This document shows positions 38,201 to 48,400 of a stretch of DNA of 64,000 nucleotides, in pieces. The notes under the pieces were generated by a model. That model searched no databases. It saw nothing but the letters and a program-made list of their open reading frames with translations, and had not been told where the DNA came from. Location of the stretch: assembly GCF_018143015.1 (NCBI RefSeq), contig NC_054740.1:41929180-41993179 (forward strand), written 5' to 3'. Both the position numbers and the translations under genes were made by a program. Position 1 is the stretch's first letter, and every line of letters begins with the position of its first letter. The stretch comes from Lytechinus variegatus. Its lineage: Eukaryota; Echinodermata; Echinoidea; Temnopleuroida; Toxopneustidae.

Positions 38201-41200
38201 ATGTCGTTTGGGTCTCTGAGAAATCAGGCAGTTGACGACGCTGTCGCTCGGGCCGTCGACGTCGGAATCGTTGCCGTAGCTGCAGCTGGTAACGACAACA
38301 CCGAGGCCTGTTTGTATTCCCCTGCAGGAGAACCTAAGGTGAGTGACGTTTGAGACCATAACGTATTGCCATAACGAGTTGTGAATATTCCACAACTTAT
38401 TACTTCTATTACAGATTGGTTCTTTTCACAACGCGTTTGGAAATGCAAAGTCGTGATTGTTTGTTTTCAAAACACGCTTTTACGTTATGGCCACGATTGC
38501 TTGCTGTTGGCGTTCACTTGACAAATAAAGGTTCGTGCCCGCTTAACAAAAAGTTTTAAAAGTTCAATATTCAAACACATATTTTTTTTTGCTTTAAATA
38601 TCATAAGTACAGATGGATTAGTATACAGTAAAGAGCAACTTGAAAATCTACAGTTACCAGTTTTATGAAATCTTAGCAGATTATAGGTCTACTCAATTGT
38701 CATACCTTTTTAATTACATGACGAAACACTTTAGATTAAACAAATAAAAATAAAAATTGCGATTGACAGAAATGTCTACATAATGAAACCTGGAGGAAAA
38801 AATATATGTGATGAGTAATTTCATTCTCACTTAGACAAGTCTCTCATAATATTTTTAAGAGATTATTTTAAATGGCCTTCTTGCCTGAAGACAGAAAATT
38901 TGAAAGAGAAATTAGGGTTGCTTGAAGGAATAGAATTGATGAAAACATTTATTCCTGTTACTACTTCTCTTCCCCCTTTTGCAGGCAATCACTGTTGGCG
39001 CTACTGATATTGCTGACCACAGGGCGAGTTTCTCTAATTTTGGCTCTTGTTTAGATATTTACGCTCCCGGTGTTGACATCATCAGCTCTTCGCCTGCCTC
39101 TGATAGTGCCATTGCTATATGGAGTGGTACCAGTATGGCTGCACCTCACGTTGCCGGTAAGTGTCATTATGTTGTCAAGTATGAATGAATTAATTAATTA
39201 ATTAATGAGAGTACATTTATTTCCAACGATAAAAGCATTAATACATTTTTAAGACTTTGAACAAAACAATCGAGGTAGCAACTCAGAAAGCATAGATTGT
39301 GATGATTGCACCGTGACATAGAGAATAAGTACATAATACATGGAAAACTTATTTAACTTTTCTTTGCACGTTAAGAACCCACTGCAATATTCGTATAAGA
39401 GTAGGGGAAACCTTGGTGTAGTGGTCCACCATCGCTTTTCGCCTCCTAGACTCAGGTGACGCTAAAACAAATGATAATAACAAACGGAGTACAATACAAA
39501 ACAATTAAGGGGAAAACAAATGGGGGGGGGGTAAAGGAAAGTATACATCAACAAGTCAACCACAACACTTTTTTTTTGTTTTTTGGGGGGTTTTAAGTAT
39601 ATAGTTATAAGTTTATTAATTGAACGTATAATCATATTTACAGACAACGGATCTTGCTCGTTCCTGCACTGTGAAAAAATTGGGCAATATTTTACCCAAT
39701 ATTTTGCCCAACGTTGGGCCGATAGTCAACCCTACCAACTACTGGGCAATATTTTACCCAACGTTGTTGGGGCATTAATGTGCCCAACTGTTGGGTAATA
39801 TTTTGAACTACATTTTGGGGGACATTAATTTGCCCAACTTTTTAATAAAGTTATTTACCCAACATCTGGGCAAGGCCTACACTCACTTCGTGTACCTGGT
39901 CCGTGTCGATCCGGAGACCTTATCCGAAAGTGCTTTGCATGCACAATAACGCTGCATACAAGTGCAAGTGCATATCTCAAGTGAGTGAAGCAAAAACAAA
40001 ACAGCGTCAGATATATGTCATGTATGTAGGCCTATTCTGACAAATTCCTTACAAATTATGCTTAACGTAAAGTCCAAAATAAAAAAATTAAAAAAACGTT
40101 TAAGCAACTCATCTATGAAAGATTCAGCGAGGCTCCCCAGCCCCCAGTCATCTAGAAGCTCCTCCATATCTTATCGACCGTGTGTAGCATGCTGCAAGCG
40201 CAACTCGTGATCGTAAAGTTTCGCAACATTTACCACTCAGCAGGGCAATTACTAGCCCAACAATTGGACATCTGTATTTTGGCAGCGGCAGAGTAAAAAT
40301 TTGCCTAAGTATTGGGCACATAATGCCCAACAAAACAATAACCAACGTATATATTACCCAACAAAAAAATGACCAACGTAAATTTACTCTTTTTTTCACA
40401 GTGTGCATTGATTCGATCTTTCCTGCATCGAGTCGATAATAGAAATATGGCAGAAGTGTCGGAGCTAATGATCACGACAAAAAAAATCAATTTTATCAGA
40501 CTCTCACATTTAAAAGAAAAAATTCCGAATGGATCGAACGTGCTATTCAAGAAATACCAGATTTGGGTTGCAGCCCAACACCCCCATAAACACATCGATT
40601 GTGTCCATTTTATGCTTACACTTGGCTTAACTTCTCTCATGCTCAGATAATTTACACTAATTATAAACTCAGTCCTGTTTAAACAAATCTTGCAAAATAT
40701 GAACAAGTGAATAAAATAACTTAATTCTTAACTATCAAAGAAGACAAAAAAGTGCCAAACATCACCCACTTTGAACTCAATGATAGGACAGCATGGAAGC
40801 GAGCCATCAAGGAATTAAATAGTCTAACCCCACAAAGTGGGAAAACGGACTTAAAATGTTGATGATGATGAGATGATGATGATGCTGATGATGATGATGC
40901 TTATGATGATGATGGTGATAATGCTGATGATGGTGGTGATGTTGATAATGCTGATGATGATGATGGTGGTGATGATGATGATGAGAATGATAATGATGAC
41001 GATGATGGTGATGATGCTGCTGCTGATGATGATGGTGGTGGTGATAGTGGCGATGATGATAATGCTGATGATGATGATGGTGGTGATGATGATGATGAGA
41101 GTGATAATGATGATGGTGATGATGCTGCTGCTGATGATGATGGTGGTGGTGATAGTGGCGATGATGATGATGATGTTATTATGATGATGATGCTATGATG

Positions 41201-41716
41201 ATAATGATCAGTATCATCATGATCATGATGCGAATAGCTAAACAAATAACTGAGTGATGTACCTCTTCTGGAATATTGATATTGAATAATTTCACAGATT
41301 TTAAGTCTGATCAATAACATGAAAAAGCTCAGTTAATAAACATGAATGCGAATAACATGTTACGTCCAAGCCTTATGCATGCACGTCATCACCCCGCAAT
41401 CATAAAAGCTATTTAGCCATTGCCTTGCATACGTGATCTGTGCACAGCTGACGCATCTCTGACAACTCGTTTTACACTATTCATATATATATATCCTCTG
41501 AGGGAGGGCGCAGTGAGATTATGCCGTCACATGTACAAGAACTACAGTAAATTTGCTCTTGTGATTTTCGTTGATCTTTCATCAGGTGCTGCCGCCGTTC
41601 ATCTCGGTAATGGAGTTCCTCCCACAGAAGTCCTTACCCATCTCCTTCAAGATGCTACTAAAAATGTCATCCACAACAACGAACTCTCTCCTAATAGACT
41701 TCTTTATCTGAACTAA
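33535..41716 (+). CDS. Protease gene 2: secreted S8A subtilisin (aqualysin/proteinase K-like), 374 aa, intact
   Basis: Exons 33535-33642, 34984-35124, 35658-35790, 36535-36647, 37136-37277, 38154-38338, 38985-39156 and 41586-41716 join in one open frame with GT/AG borders. Residues 1-19 form a signal peptide. About 28-100 is an I9 inhibitor propeptide (PDKYIVVLN to [10 protein letters not shown]). The mature enzyme likely begins near WGLDRIDQ (about 108). The predicted triad is Asp139 (VLDTG), His172 (HGTHCAG) and Ser324 ([11 protein letters not shown]), with oxyanion Asn259. Cys169/Cys201 and Cys265/Cys296 sit where aqualysin I has its two disulfides. The chain stops right after SPNRLLYL, so there is no C-terminal extension. 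The expected role is endopeptidase cleavage in an extracellular or luminal setting after autocatalytic removal of the propeptide. The substrate is unknown. PCSK9-type relatives share the fold but usually have an extra C-terminal domain, absent here. AATAAA at about 42608 is a possible polyadenylation signal. Confidence 0.93.
33651..33748 (+). repeat. 98-bp exact direct repeat, left copy (intron 1 of gene 2)
   Basis: Identical base for base to 34824-34921, starting TGGCTGCGTCTACAGGGACA. Its downstream neighbour matches intron 1 of gene 1, so this is the ancestral copy. Confidence 0.9.
34342..34500. repeat. Fragment of the GCGTACCT inverted-repeat family
   Basis: ACTAGCGTACCTAAGGGGGG begins the piece. 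GACGAGTCACAAC and long C runs follow, as in 18620-18793. It is followed by a tandem expansion of the T-rich internal segment. Confidence 0.6.
34570..34830 (+). repeat. Tandem array of a 60-71-bp unit (TGGTACGAARTGTCCTTTATT)
   Basis: Four units begin at about 34577, 34639, 34699 and 34770. Each runs TGGTACGAA, then TGTCCTTTATTTG, GTTGAAGACC and TTTGCTTGTCA with variable T runs. It is an internal expansion of the neighbouring inverted-repeat element; open frames across it are artefacts. Confidence 0.85.
34824..34921 (+). repeat. 98-bp exact direct repeat, right copy (intron 1 of gene 2)
   Basis: Identical to 33651-33748, 1173 bp downstream. It ends 62 bp before exon 2 and has no counterpart in gene 1, so it is the derived copy. 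Confidence 0.9.
35190..35515. repeat. (GAT)n microsatellite in intron 2 of protease gene 2
   Basis: About 320 bp of GAT units with GAC, AAT and GAG interruptions. GATGATGATAATAATGAGAT-like blocks recur, suggesting higher-order slippage. It is the positional equivalent of 17961-18085. Confidence 0.92.
36102..36407. repeat. MITE with TGCCAATTCGTC ends (intron 3 of gene 2)
   Basis: The left end TGCCAATTCGTCCAATTGCC is matched by the reverse complement of the right end (TGCCAATTCGTCTACTGCCA). The interior alternates GTCCA and TGGAC/TAGAC motifs. It is absent from intron 3 of gene 1, so a post-duplication insertion is likely. Confidence 0.75.
37540..37750. repeat. Foldback repeat, GTCGAAAATTG family (intron 5 of gene 2)
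   Basis: CTTTGTCGAAAATTGGTGAA on the left is matched by CCAACTTTCGACAAAAACCTC on the right. It occupies the same intron as the copy in gene 1. Confidence 0.7.
37780..37990 (+). mobile_element. Possible tRNA-derived SINE (divergent)
   Basis: A head with GCGTCCGCCTAGTGATTGCA (box A-like) and GAGGTTGATTCCCAGTC (box B-like) is followed by a non-coding body. There is no clear tail. It is absent from gene 1 intron 5 as far as I can see. Confidence 0.4.
39667..40403. repeat. Large palindromic MITE with CACTGTGAAAAAA ends (intron 7 of gene 2)
   Basis: The left end CACTGTGAAAAAATTGGGCA is matched in inverse at the right (TTTTTTTCACAGTG). Both flanks carry repeated TTGGGCAATATT / CCCAAC motifs in opposite orientation around a unique middle of about 400 bp. 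The ends resemble the TACACTG family. Only gene 2 has it. Confidence 0.75.
40860..41215. repeat. (GAT/GCT/GGT) microsatellite in intron 7 of gene 2
   Basis: About 350 bp of trinucleotide repeats. A block of about 105 bp (running through GATGCTGCTGCTGATGATGA) occurs twice nearly exactly, at about 40953-41053 and 41064-41165. All frames through it are repeat artefacts. Confidence 0.92.
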
Positions 41717-41873
41717 AGGAAATGATATTCAAGTTGGAAGCAAGAACAGATGATGCACAGTAATTCAATACTTCAATGTATCAAGAAAGAATGGGACAAT
41801 CTGTATACATCTATATACTAACGTTGAAACGGAATATCAATCATGTCAGCGGCTTTGCTCAATCTGTATTCAA

Positions 41874-42185
41874 AGGCCCGTATTCTGAAGTCGGGTTTGA
41901 TTTAAACTCAAGTTTAAAGTTGTGGTTTAAGTATGGAAAGCCAATTGCTACATAAATCACTAATGGTAAATATAACATAATCAGCTCATTCGGCTCTCAA
42001 ATTATTCATAATTGTCTAGGAAGTATAAATAGATGATTGTCATCACCATCGATGAATCAGGAAAGAGCACAGTGAAAAATTAGAAACATACAACTTAATA
42101 AAAATTTTGACACTTTTGGCTTCCCATAATTTTAGCACAGAGTTAGACCATGGTCTAAGTTAAACCTGACTTCAGATTACGGCCA
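41874..42185. repeat. MITE with GGCCCGTATTCTGAAGTC ends (copy 1)
   Basis: Left CCGTATTCTGAAGTCGGGTT; the right end, inverted, gives GCCGTAATCTGAAGTCAGG. Further inside, CTTAAACC and TATGGGAAGCC motifs also pair. It lies in the 3' flank of gene 2 and interrupts sequence that is continuous after gene 1. Relatives are at 49580-49832 and 51868-52350. Confidence 0.75.
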
Positions 42186-42300
42186 AAGTGTCATAATTTA
42201 TCTTTAAAGCTTATTTCATGTAGTTGTAGCAAACAATGAATCAATGAGAACGTCTATAAAATCTCCATCAGTCGTCAGCATATCGCATCATTAATCGAAA

Positions 42301-44029
42301 TCTAGTTCGTTACATTCGCATGAAACCTTACCCTTTGAATCATACATTTGCTTAAAACCTTAATCTACGAATCATCAAATCTAAACTGACAATAATCACA
42401 CTGAAAATCACCAAAAGAGATAACCATATATCATTTGTTTCAGAAATTATGATCTAAGTCGGACTTGATATGCCTACCATTTTGAATCAGGCTTTATCAC
42501 TATTCATTGTACTCTATTCGATTTTTAGTAAGATAAAGGTGGAATTGCACTTTTGGTGTTTTGTTTCACGGGTATCTGTCTGTTACTTTTAAATCACTGC
42601 AATTGTCAAATAAATTAAAGTGTCAAATTCAATTCAATTCAATTCAATTTTATTTATTTCACTTCCATCAAACAAAAACAAATTGTATACCATATTTATA
42701 AAAAATAAGTATTTGTATCCATTGCAAAGAAACAAAAATAATAATACATATGTTGTGAAAAAAAAACTCACACGATTTGGGCAACACATTGGAGGTTTTA
42801 AATAAGTATACTATTTTTCAATAGAAATTAAATTAAAATGGAAATGGAGGGACCCACTAAAAAGCAATGCTTGTACAATGTGGGCCCCTCAAAAATAGAT
42901 AACAAATTAATCATGTGAAATTAAAACTTGGAGTAAAATATATCTGCCTATCTCTCACTATTCCTAATTTTGTTGTAACTTCAAGTTTTGTTTGTGTATG
43001 ATTTTTGACCTATGTAGTTGACTGCTTGATACTTACTTGAAAACAAAAAAAAATGTAAAATCACATTAACAGAATGGATGTAGGAATTTTCCAGTGGGGA
43101 ATACTTGGAAACACCCCCCCCCCCCCGCTCCCGGGGGTATGTGAAGGGTAACAACATTAGAGAAAACAAATATAGAAATGTGTGGGAAAAAACCCAAACA
43201 CTGGGTGTGATTGTAGTGATTATCCACATTGTCTGTAAAAAAAAAAAACAGCGCCCCTCCCCCTAATCTTCAGTCATGGATGCGTTACTTTTGTTAATTT
43301 TCGAAAGAGTTCTGAAGAAATATGGTTCGCAGGGACTTCTTACTTGACTCTTAAAATCCTAGATTTGTAATTCAAACATTCCAAGATTTTAGAAAATGTA
43401 AGATTTATGTTGGGTTTAGAGAGTTACTATATTGAGCCTTTCTATTCCAGAACCATCGCGAAATCATGAAAACAATCCTATCAATTTTCTATGATAAGCC
43501 AATTCAATGTAAGTACCAGATTTATTTATTCTACATCAGGGACAGTGTTTGGGGAGGGGGCAGGAGCAATGGCCCCTATGACTATTTTAAAGAATAAAAA
43601 AATGAGGGAGAAAGAAAGAAAAAAAATGGTGCAGATGAGAGATGCCTGGGCTGAATAACAGTTTAATAATACCCATTTTAGCTGAGGAAAAGTGACGTCA
43701 CCTCTAGGTCGCTTTGCCCCGCCCCCCCCCCTCCCTCCGTCCTGGCGATGCCCCGATTTCGCACTTTTATGTTGGACGTTGTTTAACTGGCTATACATGC
43801 AAGCTCTAAACTCGAGACAACATCAGCTTTCATAACTACAATGCACAAGTTATGACGATTACAGTAGTTTATATTAGAGTAATCATTATAACAGCCCCCC
43901 CCCCCACCCCTCGGCAGCCACCTCCCGGCCTAAATAACTACTGAAACTGCTTAAGTATAATATTATTCTGTCATAACGTTATTCGAATATAGCTTTGGTT
44001 TACATTATATACGCCAACGAATTCATATT
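42301..44029. other. Intergenic; no gene recognised
   Basis: Contains (AATTC)n at about 42630-42648, an A-rich stretch, a C run at 43114-43127 with CCGGGGG, and poly-C tracts near 43720 and 43896 typical of repeat remnants. No coding region supported. Confidence 0.4.
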
Positions 44030-44490
44030 CCGCCCTTTCACATTGTAAAAAATAATCTTAATTTGAATGAATATTCCAGTGAAAAAATAGACTCATGACG
44101 AAACCATATTAGAGCATGATTAGAATCAAGAACGCTAATCACAATCACGAATTCAAATTCTACTCCGAAGGTGAATTCCAGTTAAGTTTCACGCAAATAG
44201 CGGTACGAATTTTACGTGTGAAAGGCTTGACCTCCAAAACATCTTTTTGGTCGGAGCTTACGTGACCTTTCAAGCACTTCCGTATTATAATACAACTGTC
44301 ATGCACTCATCGTAGTTTGCACTTGCGATGCATTGATTTGATTGACAAGTCAACAAGAACACGGCCTTCGCTCGGGAATTCGAATTAAAATCACAGTTTT
44401 CAAGTGACGTGTGAAAGGCCCGATGATTCTAAAGACGATTTTCGATCAACATTACGATAATGATTCAAGATTCACGTGTGAAAATGCCCT
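44030..44490. repeat. Probable inverted-repeat element with GCCCTTTCACA-type ends
   Basis: CGCCCTTTCACATTGT on the left and ACGTGTGAAAATGCCC on the right are inverted. CGTGTGAAAGGC recurs inside at about 44214 and 44409. Edges and family are uncertain. Confidence 0.45.
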
Positions 44491-44587
44491 TAGTCACTTA
44501 TGCATACTAATCATCGGACCTCAAATTCACCTTTCCAAACAAATTATGATAATCACTGTGTTATCAGTAACATGTAATCTTTTGCAG

Positions 44588-44734
44588 GAGGGACTCAAAA
44601 TTATTGATTTTATCACAGCGGAACAAAGTACAAGTAAAACGTTCGATTTCATTCCCAATTATATTTCGTCACGATTATTGATAAAATACATTTTGTGGCT
44701 TATCAGACGACTTTGGGAGAACAATATTGCAGAG
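44588..44734 (+). other. Candidate orphan exon (49 codons) upstream of protease gene 3
   Basis: An open 147-bp segment starts right after TTTTGCAG and ends at AGAG followed by GTAAGT, so both borders fit consensus splice sites. The frame is open throughout (EGLKIIDFITAEQ at the start). It is not homologous to genes 1 or 2. It could be a 5' exon of gene 3, an exon of an unrelated gene, or chance. Confidence 0.25.
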
Positions 44735-45455
44735 GTAAGTTAAGTCTGAATCATATTTAAATTCAATTTGCACAAAATGAAATACGTAGTGATATAGGTC
44801 TAAAATATGAAAAATTGTGGCATGATTAGTTTACTTTGATCACAATTAGGATTGCATAACGATAACAGCACATTGAGTAAAACAATATATCGTGATCAAA
44901 TTGCCTTGTATACTGTATGTTGTTGTTAGATACACCTTTCCATAAATTGCATGGTTTTATGCCATGCTGTATAATTATTGAATATTTAATCCTATTGTAA
45001 TCTATTCTCTTCAATGACCATATTGTATAATATAAGTTGAGATATTTAATTCATGTATATGTGAAGCGCATGGAGACTTCGTGTGTTATGCGCTATAGAA
45101 ATGTAATTTTATTATTATTATCATTAATTCTTTATTGAAATATTGATAAACGTTTTCACATATATTCAGGGTTTTTTTAGTTATCGTGGTATCATCAATA
45201 TTTCACAAACATCGTCTCCGTAAAGTAAGTCTATTCTCATTTTAAAGTAGTCTGATGACTTATTATTGAATAAAAGTATTGACAATCACTGTACCATTGA
45301 TGATTATTAAGAAGAACTCTTAGTTAAAAGGGAAAATTGGAAAACAAAGTAGTGGAAATGTGACCACCATGTCACCTGACTTTTCTAATTTTTCTTTTCG
45401 TGGTTTTTTTTTTTCAGATTCAATTCTTCAGGCCAGCCAACATATACCTTGCAAA

Positions 45456-48400
45456 ATGCGAATCTGGATTGCCATTGGTGTGTTACTATCGGCAGTGGGT
45501 GTGGTCCATTGTATAGATAGCAGATTACAGACTATCCCAGATAAATATATCGTAGTCCTCAATGTAAGTAGAATGTTGTTGTTAATGTTTTGTCTATTTT
45601 TTCATTTGGTTACCCACCCCCTTTCACCGAATTCTTTATTTTTATTTTTTAAAATCCAGGATAATTATATTATGTGATGAATATTCATCTGCAGACACAT
45701 TACAGATAACAACTGTGACAAACATATTATTGTTAAAAATCATCAGAGCTTATATAGGACACAATTACATCGTTTGAGGCAGATATTTCATGACAAAGAT
45801 TTTCACACATTAGCCATGTTAGCATGAAATGAACAAACGAACATACGTTGGATGTAATTATTTCATATATGTGTTGGAGCCTCCCAGCACCATCGATATT
45901 GCCCTGAAATAAAACCACTTCTTTTCCACTTTATTTTACCTCAGACTATTACTTACAATTCTTCTATTCCATTGTAACATTTCAAGACTGATAGCATTAA
46001 GTCAAAGGCAGGCACATTTATTGATTTCTTAGTTTATCTAAACATATATTTCTCTTCCTATAACTATGATAATTCATTAAATTGCAACATTGTTACTATA
46101 AAAAAACACCAAATTATAGTGCTGCCATTGTCATGATTGTGAGCGTGATTGTTCCCCTGTATAACGAAATGTGTATACGAATATATTTGATTTAAGCTGG
46201 ACACTTGGTATACACCTCCTTCTTTAAACACAACCAGTGCATTTTTATATTTGTCAAAACAAAATGATTTTTGTATGAATTACGGTTTACGAAAAATGTA
46301 ATGAAATGGAAGAAAATAAATGCCTATTTGTATTTGAATTGAAAAAAACCTCTGTAAAGAAAATACCAAAAACAAACGAAACATATTGATAACAAAGTTA
46401 CCACCAGTAGTTCATACTCCGGCGATATCACTTGTAATGACATATTTGTTTTAAATAGGACCCTTTCAAGGTATATATTGAGCTAAATTTCTCTTTTGCA
46501 AGTTCCTTCAAAATGAGACATGCCAGGTGGGAAGATTGATGTAAAATCATTGACAGATTGCAAACGCAGATAAATTAAATATGATTGGCCATGAAGGCAA
46601 ACTTTATTCAAATCCATCAAATTCAAAAATAATATTTGAAAACTCATTTCATATTTTTGTTAATTACCATTAAAATATTGTAATGTTGTCAATTTTTTCA
46701 CAATGCCAGAATCATTATGTTAACATGTTTTATTTCATTATTATTATTATTTTTTTGGGGGGGTACTTCTATTCTCGAGATGACGAAATACTAGACCCTC
46801 ATTTCATGTTTTGGTAATTATCATTTAAATATTGTAATGTAGTCAATGTTTTCACAATGCCAGTATCATTATGTTAACATATTTCATCGTTTTTTTAAAT
46901 ATTTTTCTCAGGATGACGAGATGCTGGACCCTCTAATCAACCACATAAAGCAGAAGATGGTTTCTCGCTCGGAGAGGTTTTCAGTTTTAAGGAAATATTA
47001 CAAAGCACTCAATGGGTTTGCTGCAGAGATGTCGGAAGATGTGGCAGAAAGGGTAAGCAATTTGATTTTGATAGCAGCTAAACATCCTCTTCCCCTCCTT
47101 GTTCTTAATTTTATTCTATTTTCATTTTTTGTTCTCTCGATATTATATACTATATTGTTTTGTTTTTTCCCATCGTTATTTATCTTCCTCATTTCTTCTT
47201 ATCTGTATTCCTTGTATTCCTGCATTCTTCCATCCATTGTTCTGGAATGGTTTATGTCGGATCAAACTTAAAGATTCGGCATTGAATGTGATGAAGATTC
47301 AGTTTCATTTGTTTAAATGCATAAATTATTGACTGCTTAGATGGCCTTCAATGTCGGGGTAGATTTGAATTTTGAAATGGTTTCTTTTTACAAAAGATGA
47401 AGATTTTGTAACAGATCTTCACGTTCAACTTCCAGCACAATTATTTTTCAAAAGACACTGCTTATATTAATCACCTCATCGGCTCATCGATTCTCAGGGA
47501 CTGTCTAACACAAACTGCCTGCCAGTCGCAGCATATTGATTCTCAGTCACGGGGAACATTTGTCTGAATAGCTCTCGGTCTCAACTCTCCATCTCCTGGA
47601 CTGTCCGTCCAGCTATTGTGAGTTCCATTGATGTTCTGTCCCGGAAAACGTTCAGTTCATCGACATCCATTCTCAGAAACAAACCGCTCATGGGTGGGCC
47701 TGCCTCGGGTATTAGCAGGCTCTCGGACATCTCTATCCTTGGAAACATCTTTCTCATCGGATCTCAAACTCAGGTATTTCTGTCCCACGGGCCACGGACT
47801 GTCTCAGATATCGGCAGGCTATTTGACATCTCGGTCTTTGTAAACATCCTTCTCATCGGATCTGAGTCTCAGGGCCAATCTGTGTGTGTATCTCATGTCT
47901 CAGCTAGTATCAGGCTCTTAGACATATCGGTCCTATAGGCGCCTTTCTCATCGGATGTGAGTTCCAGGGCGAATCTGTGTCTGTATCACATGTCTCTGCT
48001 AGTATCAGGCTCTTAGACATCTCGGTCTTTGGAAACGTCTTTCTCATCGGATGTGAGTTTCAGGGCCAATCTGTGTCTGTATCACATGTCTCAGGTAATA
48101 TCAGGCTCCTAGACATCTCGGTCAATGGAAACGTCTTTTTCATCGGATCTGAGTCTCAGGGCCAATCTGTGTCTGTATCACATGTCTCAGTTGGTATCAG
48201 GCTCTTGGACATCTCTGTTCTTGGAAACGTCTTTCTCATCGGATCTAGTTCTCAGGGCCACTATGTGTCTGTATCACATGTCTCAGCTAGTATCAGGCTC
48301 TTGGACATCTCGGTCCTTGGAAACGTCTTTCTCATCGGATCTGATTCTAAGGGTCAATCTGTGTCTGTATCACATGTCTCAGCTAGTATCAGGCTCTTAG

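Larger units (their letters stand above)
26170..42300 (+). repeat. Segmental duplication block 2 (carries protease gene 2)
   Basis: Counterpart of 14480-22390, expanded by insertions that include a LINE, SINEs and several palindromic elements. Homology includes promoter-side sequence and parts of introns and of the 3' flank, not only exons. That indicates a DNA-level tandem duplication rather than retroposition. Confidence 0.7.

Noticed and set aside
40873-41320. Met/Val-rich plus-strand frame and Ser/Pro-rich minus-strand frame
   Set aside because: Microsatellite artefact in intron 7 of gene 2.
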